Below are positions 1-7,888 of a stretch of DNA of 26,341 bases, piece after piece. The DNA is from Tissierellales bacterium. Its GTDB lineage: Bacteria; Bacillota; Clostridia; Tissierellales; JASKZW01. The first letter of the stretch is position 1. Every line of letters begins with the position of its first letter. The notes under the pieces are model-generated. The model was not told the DNA's origin. It made no database searches and saw nothing but the letters and a program-made list of their open reading frames with translations. Location: the NCBI GenBank assembly GCA_030152145.1, contig JASLIL010000033.1:1-26341 (forward strand), in the 5' to 3' direction. The translations under genes were made by a program, and so were the position numbers.

Positions 1-447
1 GACTACCTCAGGTAGAGGGTTAAAAAGAACAAAAAAACTAATCCTAAGAATCATGGAAAAATTAAAGTTATTAAATCTCAATCCATTGGCTACCAGTCCC
101 AAGAGAAAACTTATGGCCCAAAAAGTAAAGAAGACACCATAAACCTTCCAAATATAAACTGTAAATCCATCCTTAAAATCTCCTAATCCAACCCTATCGC
201 CAGCTACTATTAGCTTTATACTGTAAAGGTAGTTGGATATTATAGCAGTCATTAAAATTGATACTATAAAACCTGATAATATTGAAAAAGGTCCTATTAA
301 TAGCTTGCTAACTATAATAAAGCTTAGGGCTAAAATAAGATTGTATACCAGTCCTATAAAGGATATATACCAGTTATCCCTAAAAGCCTTAAGAGATCTA
401 AGAAATGATGACTTGCTAACCCTAAAAAAATCTTTTATTATATCCAT
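1..447 (-). CDS. Integral membrane protein, N-terminal part (runs off left edge)
   Basis: An open frame starts at the ATG at 447 and stays open for 149 codons to the window edge, so the C-terminus is missing. After a basic N-terminus, four hydrophobic stretches stand out at about residues 28-48, 52-75, 97-118 and 130-142. This indicates a multi-pass membrane protein. The visible part ends in FNPLPEVV directly after a hydrophobic segment. The start lies 2 bases past the stop of the radical SAM gene, and its ribosome site (GGGAGG) is inside the last codons of that gene, so the two are probably co-transcribed and translationally coupled. I do not recognise a specific family. Small Bacillota membrane proteins of this type are usually hypothetical, and no substrate or function can be inferred. 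Confidence 0.75.
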   Translation of the reverse strand, partial: MDIIKDFFRVSKSSFLRSLKAFRDNWYISFIGLVYNLILALSFIIVSKLLIGPFSILSGFIVSILMTAIISNYLYSIKLIVAGDRVGLGDFKDGFTVYIWKVYGVFFTFWAISFLLGLVANGLRFNNFNFSMILRISFFVLFNPLPEVV

Positions 448-449
448 GG

Positions 450-2204
450 CTACCTCCCAAGATAAGAATCTATATTGTAAACTGATAGACCTTCTATGCC
501 CTTCATATAGTCAAAGAGATAGTAGCTATCCTTTATACAGCTATCATCTATAAGATACTTTTTCTCTATTAACCTATCTAAATCTACAGTAAAACTTTCA
601 AAATGCATCTTATTAATAAGTCTTTTGGTAGGAAGTTTACTATAGTCCTTAAGGTAGGAAGACAATAGTCTTTCATCCTTTAAAAGCTCGTGTTTTTCTT
701 CCTGGCTTAAGAATTCCCTGTGATGTACAAATTTAGGTGGGTTACTATTTATATTACTTGAATAGTAGTCAAAGGTCATAAGCTCATCACAAATTTCCTT
801 TGAAAATCCCCTAAAATTATAGTAATCCTGAAGAATTACATAAAGATTATTCCTGCTATGGGACCTGGTATGATAAGACCTTTCCTCCCAATAGACAAGA
901 AGATCTTCAAAGAAATCAAAGGGAGTTTTAAAATAATTCACTATAATAAACTCTGTAGTATGCCTAAAGTAATCTTCATTGTGGTACTTTTCCACTAGAT
1001 CCTCTATCCCCTTTAATCTTATTATATCACCATAGGATATATGATCTGTTTCCAAGACTTCATAGGGTGGCTTATCAAGATACTTAAAGCCATACTTCTC
1101 CTCCTTCTCCCTGAGGCCAGAGCCCTTTAGAAGCTTTAAGAAGCCCAGTTGAATCTTCTCTATTCCAATAGAATATACATCATTAAAAGAATCCCTAAAA
1201 CTTCCATAGTCCTCATAGGGTAGGCCAGCTATAAGATCCAGATGCTGGTGTATGTTTCCAAAAGACTTGATTCTCATAACTATCTCCTTTAGATCCTCAA
1301 AGTCCATATTTCTTCCCACAGCCTCTAGAGTCTTTGGATTAGTAGATTGTACTCCTATTTCAAATTGAAACAAGCCCTTCTTGGCCCTACTAATAAAGTC
1401 AAGCATCTCTTCATCTAAGAGATGGGCTGTAACTTCAAAGTGGAAGTTCATATTCTTAGGATTCTTCTCCATTATAAAATTCATTATAGCCATAGCATAT
1501 TCTTTCTTGGCATTAAAAGTCCTATCTACAAACTTAACCTGCTTAACTCCTGCATCTATAAGAGTATTTAAATCCCTTAAAACCCTATCTAAACTAAAAA
1601 ACCTCAGTCCCTTAATGGTTGAGGATAGGCAAAACTGACAGTTAAAAGGGCAACCTCTTGAACTCTCAAAGTAGACTATTTTATTCTTAAACTCATGACT
1701 TACCTCTTCATAGGGTGATGGGATATCATCAAGATTGCATATAAGAGGTCTTGGATCATTGGTTACTATAGACTGATCCTTTCTATATACTATGCCTAAT
1801 ACATCTTCATAGTCCCTCTCCTTTTTGACAAGTTTCCTCATTAGCTCATCAAAGGTAAGTTCTCCTTCCCCATAGATTATAAAATCTACAAAGGAGTATT
1901 TTTCTAAAATTGCTTCCCCATCATAGGATACTTCAGGACCACCTAGGACAATTTTTATGTCTGGCCTAACGATCTTTAAAGTTTCACATATTTCCAAAGT
2001 CTCATTAAGATTCCATATATAGGTTGAAAATGTGACTATGTCTGGGTTTTTTTTATAAATTTCCCTTACTATATAGGGTATTGGTTGATTGATTGTAAAT
2101 TCTTCCAATTCTATATCTAGGTCATGACTATAGGCCTTTAAGTACCTGATGGCCAGGTTAGAATGTATAAATTTACTGTTTAATGTTGTTAATAATATCT
2201 TCAT
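450..2204 (-). CDS. B12-binding-domain radical SAM protein (DUF4080-type)
   Basis: This is a 584-residue protein. The N-terminal ~140 residues look like a cobalamin-binding-type Rossmann domain, with a LGGPEVSYD segment near residue 87. A radical SAM core follows, with the [4Fe-4S]-binding CxxxCxxC at C185, C189 and C192 (RGCPFNCQFC). The long C-terminal extension is typical of the DUF4080 group. Members of this family cleave SAM to a 5'-deoxyadenosyl radical or use a cobalamin cofactor, but the substrate of this clade is unknown. The classical DxHxxG cobalamin motif is not evident, which is common in this group. The start is an ATG preceded by AAAGGAAA, and an extended -10 lies about 30 bases upstream. 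It is the first gene of a probable two-gene operon with the membrane protein that follows. Confidence 0.88.
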   Translation of the reverse strand: MKILLTTLNSKFIHSNLAIRYLKAYSHDLDIELEEFTINQPIPYIVREIYKKNPDIVTFSTYIWNLNETLEICETLKIVRPDIKIVLGGPEVSYDGEAILEKYSFVDFIIYGEGELTFDELMRKLVKKERDYEDVLGIVYRKDQSIVTNDPRPLICNLDDIPSPYEEVSHEFKNKIVYFESSRGCPFNCQFCLSSTIKGLRFFSLDRVLRDLNTLIDAGVKQVKFVDRTFNAKKEYAMAIMNFIMEKNPKNMNFHFEVTAHLLDEEMLDFISRAKKGLFQFEIGVQSTNPKTLEAVGRNMDFEDLKEIVMRIKSFGNIHQHLDLIAGLPYEDYGSFRDSFNDVYSIGIEKIQLGFLKLLKGSGLREKEEKYGFKYLDKPPYEVLETDHISYGDIIRLKGIEDLVEKYHNEDYFRHTTEFIIVNYFKTPFDFFEDLLVYWEERSYHTRSHSRNNLYVILQDYYNFRGFSKEICDELMTFDYYSSNINSNPPKFVHHREFLSQEEKHELLKDERLLSSYLKDYSKLPTKRLINKMHFESFTVDLDRLIEKKYLIDDSCIKDSYYLFDYMKGIEGLSVYNIDSYLGR

Positions 2205-2235
2205 TTCATTTCCTTTCTATCCTTCTCTTATATTC

Positions 2236-2244
2236 ATTATATCA
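2236..2244 (-). promoter_or_regulatory. Extended -10 promoter of the radical SAM gene
   Basis: TGATATAAT on the minus strand matches the extended -10 consensus (TGnTATAAT). There is no good -35 element at the normal distance, which is usual for extended -10 promoters. It lies about 32 bases before the start codon at 2204. It is divergent from the promoter of the short plus-strand gene. Confidence 0.6.
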
Positions 2245-2274
2245 CAATAGATTTTAAAATATATATTATAGAAG

Positions 2275-2303
2275 TTGAAGCTTTTTAAAAAACAGTATAG
2301 AAT
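2275..2303 (+). promoter_or_regulatory. Candidate promoter of the 65-codon ORF
   Basis: TTGAAG and TAGAAT are separated by 17 bases, giving 4/6 and 5/6 matches to the sigma-A consensus. They lie about 31 bases before the ATG at 2335. The region is very AT-rich, so chance matches are possible. Confidence 0.45.
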
Positions 2304-2334
2304 AGAATTAGAATATAAATGAAAGGGGATTCTT

Positions 2335-2532
2335 ATGAGGGAGTTTGATAAAATATCTATACAGGAAATTTCAAAGGAAGATATGCTTATGATCATTGAA
2401 GCTTTAAGATATACAGGGGAGCAAACTGATACAAGGGAGTTTATAGACTTAAAGAATAATATAGTCCAAGAACTAAGTGCCCTTGCTGAAAGTACAGAGG
2501 AAGAGTTCTTAAAATATCTACATAGAGACTAA
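2335..2532 (+). CDS. Small acidic protein, unknown function
   Basis: This 65-codon ORF is the only plus-strand gene in the window that I accept. Support comes from its setting: a candidate promoter at 2275-2303, a ribosome site AAAGGGGA 5 bases before the ATG, and a strong terminator that begins at its stop codon. The product is rich in Glu/Asp and Leu/Ile, has no Cys or Trp, and reads as one or two amphipathic helices. It has no signal peptide or membrane segment. I do not recognise a family. It is convergent with the unknown 321-residue gene and shares its terminator. Confidence 0.65.
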   Translation: MREFDKISIQEISKEDMLMIIEALRYTGEQTDTREFIDLKNNIVQELSALAESTEEEFLKYLHRD

Positions 2533-2560
2533 AAAAACCTATCCATGGATAGGTTTTTTT
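2531..2560. terminator. Perfect 30-bp palindromic bidirectional terminator
   Basis: Seven A, then CCTATCCATGGATAGG, then seven T: the 30 bases equal their own reverse complement. In either direction this gives a stem (ACCTATC/GATAGGT, loop CATG) followed by a run of U. The plus-strand stop (2530-2532) overlaps its left edge. The minus-strand stop (2539-2541) and the last codons of that gene lie inside it. Confidence 0.9.
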
Positions 2561-3504
2561 AATATATAAATTCCTGATTTAGCCCTTACTTTCAAGAAAA
2601 GAGCTCCCTTATTTTCCTTCTTATCCAATATTTCCACCTGGTTCAAAAGAGAATGATAGACTCTATCTCCTGCATTATAGGAAAACAAGTCTGGTAGAAG
2701 ATAGCTGTCTACTCTAAGCTTTTCTGGGTCTATTCTACCCTTTCTTAGGTTGACCACATAGTTTGAAAAACCACTGAAATTATCTTCTTCCCCTTCTGTA
2801 ATAGGAGTGTCTCCAAGATCTATAATTATATGTTCTAGGTCTGCCTCTTCTAAAACCAGCCTAAATACCTTCTCAAGACTAGGCATCTTAGAGTCATAAA
2901 TTCCATTTAAATTATTTATAGCTGATATTTTAGCCATTTCAAAGTCTACTGTATAGTTACCCTTGTAACTAGCTAGGGGGTAGCTATAAAAACTTTTAAA
3001 GTCCCTCATAAAGTCTACTTGACTAAGGTTTATTAAATCCTTTTTAACCAGGTCTTCTATAGACTCCCTCTTATAATCCCCTTCCTTCATATAGAATATT
3101 ATTAAGGAAATAGCATAGGCTTCCAAGAGATAGAGAGGGTTTCCCATAGTATATAGAAAGTTCCTTAAAATCTCTTTTTTAGCACCCTCTACCTCTATAT
3201 TGGCAAATATAATTGGATAGAGTCTATAATACAGGCTGTCATCCCATTCTGTCCAATAAAGTTCTTCTCCATCAGTCCTAAAAATATTTTTTAAGGACTG
3301 GTTGTTGGTAAAACTATAGTACTTCCAGAAATTGACTTCATGATCAAATCTTTCATAGTCTACCCTTAGGTCAAGGCTGTCTAAAGATGGTAGTAGGGAT
3401 TTTATAACCATGATCATAAACTCTGTTTTATAGGAAGTCTTTCCATCTATCAAAGAGCTCTTAAAGGCCAAATTTGATAATTCAAAAAGTCTTTCTTCTT
3501 TCAT
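2539..3504 (-). CDS. Conserved-looking hypothetical protein coupled to argS
   Basis: This is a 321-residue cytoplasmic protein with no signal peptide, no clear membrane helix and no motif I can place. Aromatic and acidic residues are frequent, for example WTEWDDSLYYRLYP near residues 83-96 and an acidic stretch TEGEEDNF near residue 238. The start codon is one base after the argS stop (TAG-T-ATG) with only a weak ribosome site (AGAAG), so translation is probably coupled to argS. It then shares the Arg T-box leader upstream of argS. Its last codons and stop are embedded in the shared palindromic terminator. No function can be assigned; the position suggests expression tied to arginyl-tRNA charging. 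Confidence 0.8.
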   Translation of the reverse strand: MKEERLFELSNLAFKSSLIDGKTSYKTEFMIMVIKSLLPSLDSLDLRVDYERFDHEVNFWKYYSFTNNQSLKNIFRTDGEELYWTEWDDSLYYRLYPIIFANIEVEGAKKEILRNFLYTMGNPLYLLEAYAISLIIFYMKEGDYKRESIEDLVKKDLINLSQVDFMRDFKSFYSYPLASYKGNYTVDFEMAKISAINNLNGIYDSKMPSLEKVFRLVLEEADLEHIIIDLGDTPITEGEEDNFSGFSNYVVNLRKGRIDPEKLRVDSYLLPDLFSYNAGDRVYHSLLNQVEILDKKENKGALFLKVRAKSGIYILKKPIHG

Positions 3505-3505
3505 A

Positions 3506-5212
3506 CTACATCTTCTCTGGTGCTTCTATTCCCAGTATAGCTAGGCCAACTTTTATAACAGTTTTTGAAACATAGCTTAGGGCAAGTCTTGCATTTCTTT
3601 CCTCTTGGTCTTCAGATAAAATCCTAACATTTGTATAGAACTTATTAAACAGCTTTGCAATTTCAACTATATGTCTAGTTATAAAAGATGGTTCATTTTT
3701 CTCCATAGCCTGGTAAACTATTGTTGGGAAATCATAGATAGCTCTTACTAGGTCTATTTCTTCCTCTCCATTTAAGATACTATAATCTATATCTTGTCCT
3801 AGCTTAAAGTCTCCCTTCTTTATAAGACTATTTGCCCTAGCATAGGTGTATTGAACATAGGGACCAGTTTCACCTTCAAAGCTTAAGGTTCTGTCCCAAC
3901 TAAATACATAATCCTTTATTCTTCCATTAAATAACTCCTGGAACATTACAGCTCCTATACCAACCTGTCTAGCCACTTCTTCCTTGTTTTCTAGGTCAGG
4001 ATTTCTTTCTTCTATTATCTTAAGAGTGCTGTCAACAGCCTTGTTTAAGACATCTTCCAAGTAGACAACCCTTCCCTTTCTTGTAGAAAGTTTTCCGTCT
4101 TCTAGGCTTACCATACCAAAGGGAACGTGGATACAATCCTTGGCCCAATCATTTCCCATAAGCTCAACTACCTTTATCCATTGCTTAAAGTGTAGGTTTT
4201 GTTCTGATGCCACAACATAGATATTCTTATAAAAATCATAGTTTTCTTTTCTATAGATAGCTGCAGCTATGTCCCTGGTTGTGTAAAGTGATGAGCCATC
4301 TGCTTTCTTTATAAGTGCTGGTGGCATATCATAGTCTTCTAGGTCAACTACCAAGGCCCCATCTGACTCTTCTAGGAGATTTTTTTCCTCAAGTTTTTCT
4401 ACTACAGCATCCATCTTATCAGAGTAGAAGGATTCTCCTTTGTAGGAATCAAACTCCATACCAAGCATCTTATAGACCTTGTTGAATTCCTTAATGCTCA
4501 TATCCCTAATCCAATTCCAAAGCTCTACTGCATACTCATTATGGTTTTCCAGCTCCTTAAACCAATATCTAGCCTCATCCTTTAGCTCTGGTTTTTCTTC
4601 TATTTTCGCGTTAAATCCTACATATAGCTTTAAAAGCTCCTTTATAGGATCTTTTTCTATAGTTTCCAAGATGTTTTCATCTTTTGACTCTCTTATGGCA
4701 GCTATAAGCATACCAAATTGAGTTCCGTAGTCACCAAGATGGTTTATGGCAACTGTATTAAAGCCTTCAAACTCATATATATTTCTAAGGGCATTACCTA
4801 TAACCGTAGTTCTTATATGACCTATATGGAAGGGTTTAGCTATATTAGGTGAGGAGAAATCTAGGGTTACTGTTCTTCCCCTTCCTATATTTTGAGAACC
4901 ATATCTGTCATTTTTCTCAAGAACCTCTTCAATTACTGTTTCTACTAGCTTATCCCTATTAACAAAGAAGTTAATGTAGGGACCCTTAGCTTCAATAGCC
5001 TTAAATAGATCGCCCCCATCTAACTTTTCTGCCAATTCCTCTGCTATTAGATTTGGCGCCTTCCTAAAATCCTTGGCAAATCTAAAACATGGAAAGGCAT
5101 AGTCCCCCATATCATAACTTGGTGGAATTTCAACCAACTTCTCTATTTCACTACTGTCAATCTTAACTTCTTCTCCTAAAAGTTTTACAACTTCTGCCTT
5201 AAAATCTATCAT
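3506..5212 (-). CDS. argS: Arginine--tRNA ligase
   Basis: This class I synthetase charges tRNA-Arg with arginine. The 568 residues match the usual length. The N-terminal Add-1-type domain is followed by the catalytic signature SPNIAKPFHIGHIRTT, with HIGH at residues 129-132. The second signature is the ArgRS form LSTRKG in place of canonical KMSK, which is common in this enzyme. The C-terminus is the all-helical DALR anticodon-binding domain, with FEGETGPYVQYTYARA preceding it. The start ATG has a strong ribosome site (AGGAGG, 7 bases upstream). The upstream region holds a promoter and a T-box, so transcription is expected to rise when tRNA-Arg is uncharged. The unknown gene at 2539-3504 follows one base after the stop. 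Confidence 0.98.
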   Translation of the reverse strand: MIDFKAEVVKLLGEEVKIDSSEIEKLVEIPPSYDMGDYAFPCFRFAKDFRKAPNLIAEELAEKLDGGDLFKAIEAKGPYINFFVNRDKLVETVIEEVLEKNDRYGSQNIGRGRTVTLDFSSPNIAKPFHIGHIRTTVIGNALRNIYEFEGFNTVAINHLGDYGTQFGMLIAAIRESKDENILETIEKDPIKELLKLYVGFNAKIEEKPELKDEARYWFKELENHNEYAVELWNWIRDMSIKEFNKVYKMLGMEFDSYKGESFYSDKMDAVVEKLEEKNLLEESDGALVVDLEDYDMPPALIKKADGSSLYTTRDIAAAIYRKENYDFYKNIYVVASEQNLHFKQWIKVVELMGNDWAKDCIHVPFGMVSLEDGKLSTRKGRVVYLEDVLNKAVDSTLKIIEERNPDLENKEEVARQVGIGAVMFQELFNGRIKDYVFSWDRTLSFEGETGPYVQYTYARANSLIKKGDFKLGQDIDYSILNGEEEIDLVRAIYDFPTIVYQAMEKNEPSFITRHIVEIAKLFNKFYTNVRILSEDQEERNARLALSYVSKTVIKVGLAILGIEAPEKM

Positions 5213-5224
5213 ACTATACCTCCT

Positions 5225-5467
5225 AAAATAAAATAAAGCCCCCGTCTCCTATAAGAGACGAGAGCTATCCCGTGCTACCACTCTTGTTGACTTAAATTTC
5301 AAGTCCACTCAACAAATTTAACGCTTAGGCGTAAACCCTACTCATTTCAGGCTATTCTCCAAAGTTCTATTCAATAGACTCTTCCTTCCTGGCTTCCAGC
5401 TACCCAGTTTGCTAAAAGGACAAATCTACCTACTCTCTTCTTCTCAGAATTTAAATATTCTTTTTCT
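5225..5467 (-). promoter_or_regulatory. T-box leader of argS (inferred specifier AGA, Arg)
   Basis: The leader runs from the predicted transcription start to the terminator. A Stem I AGTA motif is present on the 5' side. On the 3' side TTGAA-T-AGA-A places codon AGA (Arg) at 5366-5368. The T-box sequence GAGTGGTAGCACGGG lies at 5269-5283, where UGGU would pair with an ACCA tRNA end. It is followed by an 11-bp terminator stem (5238-5265) and a U-rich tail (5225-5237). Uncharged tRNA-Arg should stabilise the antiterminator. The specifier call rests on matching the same layout in the thrS leader. Confidence 0.92.
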
Positions 5468-5473
5468 ATAATA

Positions 5474-5501
5474 AATATACCACAAAGATAAATTTTTTCA
5501 A
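5474..5501 (-). promoter_or_regulatory. Promoter of the argS operon
   Basis: TTGAAA (5496-5501) and TATATT (5474-5479) are 16 bases apart, and the -10 is preceded by TGG, giving an extended -10. The -35 starts only a few bases after the mutS2 stop codon. The start site would be near 5467, directly before the T-box. Confidence 0.65.
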
Positions 5502-5505
5502 GAAT

Positions 5506-7878
5506 TTATTTTAAACTTATAACAGTAACTCCTGTGCCACCCTCGCTAAATCCTCCAGTTCTCTGTCCCTTTACATGTCTGTTGGTTTTTAAATAGCTCT
5601 CTATACCACTTTTCAAAACTCCCGTACCCTTACCATGTATAATCTGAGCCTCTGCCAGTCCTGCTATATAGGCATCATCTATATACTTGTCCAACTCCAG
5701 AAGTGCTTCATCTAAACTAAGCCCCCTAAGATCTATTTCACTCTTAACATTCATCTTGCTCTTAATAATCTTCTTTGTGCTAGTATAGGTTTTCTCCTTA
5801 GCATCCTCGCTGGCCCTTCTCAAGCTATCTACCTTAAGATTAACCTTCATAATTCCTACCTGCACAGTAACATTCTTATCATCTATAATCTCTACTACTC
5901 TTCCTTTTTGGTTTAAACTAAGAACCTCTACAGTCTCTCCCAACTTTAGGTTTTTAGGAGGCTTCTTGGACTTTACATTTAAAAGATCATCAGCCAAATC
6001 TCCTTCTACCTCTTTCAAGGTCTTCTTTAATCTAGACTCACTTTCATGTATCTTCCTTCTCTTGTCCTTCTCTATCTCAAGAGATATGTCCTTTAGATCC
6101 CTTAAAACATCATCGGCCTCCATCTTAGCTATCCTTAAAAGATCCCTAGCCTCTTCCTTGGCAGAACTTAAAATCTTATCTCTAGATTCCTTGGTCTTTT
6201 CTTTCTCTCTCTCCAACTCTGCCTTTAAGGTCTCCACTTCTTCCCTGTACTTCTCTGTCCTATACCTATCTTCTTCTATAGTTCTCCTATCCTGATCTAT
6301 AGCCGATAGCACATCTTCAAAATCCTGGCTATCATCTGAAATCAAATTCCTAGCATAGTCTATAATATAGTCCTGTAAACCCAATCTCTTGGATATCTCG
6401 AAAGCATTGGATTTTCCTGGTACCCCTATTAAAAGCTTATAGGTTGGACTAAGAGAATCCACATCAAATTCTACAGATGCGTTCTTTACACCTTCCTTGG
6501 TTAGGGCATAAAGCTTAAGTTGACTATAGTGAGTAGTGGCCAAGGTTCTTATATCTCTACCCAAAAGATTATCCAAGATAGACATAGCCAAAGCTGCTCC
6601 TTCTGTTGGGTCTGTTCCCGCTCCCAACTCATCAAATAAAACCAGGCTATTTTGATCTACCTCATCTAGGATATCAACTATATTAGTCATATGGGAGGAG
6701 AAGGTACTAAGACTCTGTTCTATACTCTGCTCATCTCCTATATCTGCAAAAATTTGATCAAAAACAGCTATCTCAGAGCCTGAGTCTCCAGGTATATGAA
6801 GACCAGATTGAGCCATAAGGGTTAAAAGTCCCACAGTCTTTAAACTTACTGTTTTACCACCTGTATTAGGTCCAGTAATAACCAGGGTGTTAAAGTCCTT
6901 GCCTATATAAAGATCTATAGGTACAACCTTCTTAGGATCCAAAAGTGGATGGCGACCCTTCTTTATATTTATATACCTGTCCCTATTAAGTAGTGGTCTA
7001 AAACCATTCATCTCAATAGCCAGGCTTCCCTTAGCAAAAATAAAATCCAGCCTCTGTAAAAGATCTTGATTTCTTCTAATCTCATAGCCACTTTCAGCCA
7101 CCATAGAAGAAAGTCTTTTAAGGATTTCCTCTATTTCCTTCTTCTCATCTATCTCCAGTTCCTTAAGATCGTTGTTAAGCTCTACCACTGCCATAGGCTC
7201 TACAAATATTGTAGCTCCACTTGCTGATTGGTCGTGGACTAGGCCTGGGAAAAACCTCTTGTTTTCCTGCTTTACAGGAACTACAAACCTTCCTTCCCTA
7301 ACAGTTACTATACTGTCCTGAAGATATTTCTCATACTTACTTGAATTTATAATTCCATTTAGCTTGCTTCTTATACTGTCATTTTTACTTCTTATACTAG
7401 TCCTAATAGATCTTAGCTTACTACTTGCAGCATCAGCTATTTCATCCTGACTTATTATACATCTTTCAATTTCTCTTTCCAGATCCTTTACCGGTTCAAG
7501 CTGACCTATAAGATCCTCTATAAGAGGAAGCTCTAGATCCTTGTCCTCCTTGATCTTCCTTAAAAAAAGCTTTAGGTCCCTAGAAACCCTAAGAGAGTCC
7601 CCTATTTTCAAAAGAGATTCTGGTATAAGCATAGCGCCTATTTCCGCTCTTTTTACATGATCCTTAACCTTATATATACCATAAAGAGGGGGTCTGCCTT
7701 CCTTCATAATAATCCTTACAGCCTCCTCAGTCTCCCTCTGTAATTCCTCTATATAGGCCAAGTCTGTCTCAGGCTTTATAGTCCTTGCCAATTCCTTTCC
7801 CAGACTTGATTGAGTCCTGTCTTCAAGAATATCAACTATCTTTCCATACTCTAGAACACGTAAAGTTTTTTCCTTCAT
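5506..7878 (-). CDS. mutS2: Endonuclease MutS2
   Basis: This 790-residue MutS2 family ATPase lacks the mismatch-binding N-domain of MutS1. Visible elements are the lever/clamp region; Walker A GPNTGGKT at residues 336-343; Walker B LVLFDELGAGTDP near 412-424; the THYSQLK segment at 449-455; a charged coiled coil at about 525-630; and a C-terminal Smr nuclease domain with DLRG (716-719) and HGKGTG (748-753). MutS2 proteins suppress recombination and, in Bacillus, have been linked to rescue of collided ribosomes. Which role applies here cannot be read from sequence. The start ATG follows AGAGGTGAT, and the gene begins 10 bases after the U32 gene. It is the last gene of the pheS-to-mutS2 cluster. 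Confidence 0.97.
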   Translation of the reverse strand: MKEKTLRVLEYGKIVDILEDRTQSSLGKELARTIKPETDLAYIEELQRETEEAVRIIMKEGRPPLYGIYKVKDHVKRAEIGAMLIPESLLKIGDSLRVSRDLKLFLRKIKEDKDLELPLIEDLIGQLEPVKDLEREIERCIISQDEIADAASSKLRSIRTSIRSKNDSIRSKLNGIINSSKYEKYLQDSIVTVREGRFVVPVKQENKRFFPGLVHDQSASGATIFVEPMAVVELNNDLKELEIDEKKEIEEILKRLSSMVAESGYEIRRNQDLLQRLDFIFAKGSLAIEMNGFRPLLNRDRYINIKKGRHPLLDPKKVVPIDLYIGKDFNTLVITGPNTGGKTVSLKTVGLLTLMAQSGLHIPGDSGSEIAVFDQIFADIGDEQSIEQSLSTFSSHMTNIVDILDEVDQNSLVLFDELGAGTDPTEGAALAMSILDNLLGRDIRTLATTHYSQLKLYALTKEGVKNASVEFDVDSLSPTYKLLIGVPGKSNAFEISKRLGLQDYIIDYARNLISDDSQDFEDVLSAIDQDRRTIEEDRYRTEKYREEVETLKAELEREKEKTKESRDKILSSAKEEARDLLRIAKMEADDVLRDLKDISLEIEKDKRRKIHESESRLKKTLKEVEGDLADDLLNVKSKKPPKNLKLGETVEVLSLNQKGRVVEIIDDKNVTVQVGIMKVNLKVDSLRRASEDAKEKTYTSTKKIIKSKMNVKSEIDLRGLSLDEALLELDKYIDDAYIAGLAEAQIIHGKGTGVLKSGIESYLKTNRHVKGQRTGGFSEGGTGVTVISLK

Positions 7879-7888
7879 CTAATCACCT

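Noticed and set aside
233..553. Plus-strand 106-codon ORF at the left end
   Set aside because: It lies antisense to the membrane protein and radical SAM genes, with no ribosome site and a composition typical of antisense frames.
5213..5505. Possible unannotated small gene in the mutS2-argS gap
   Set aside because: The gap is fully explained by the argS promoter and T-box leader.
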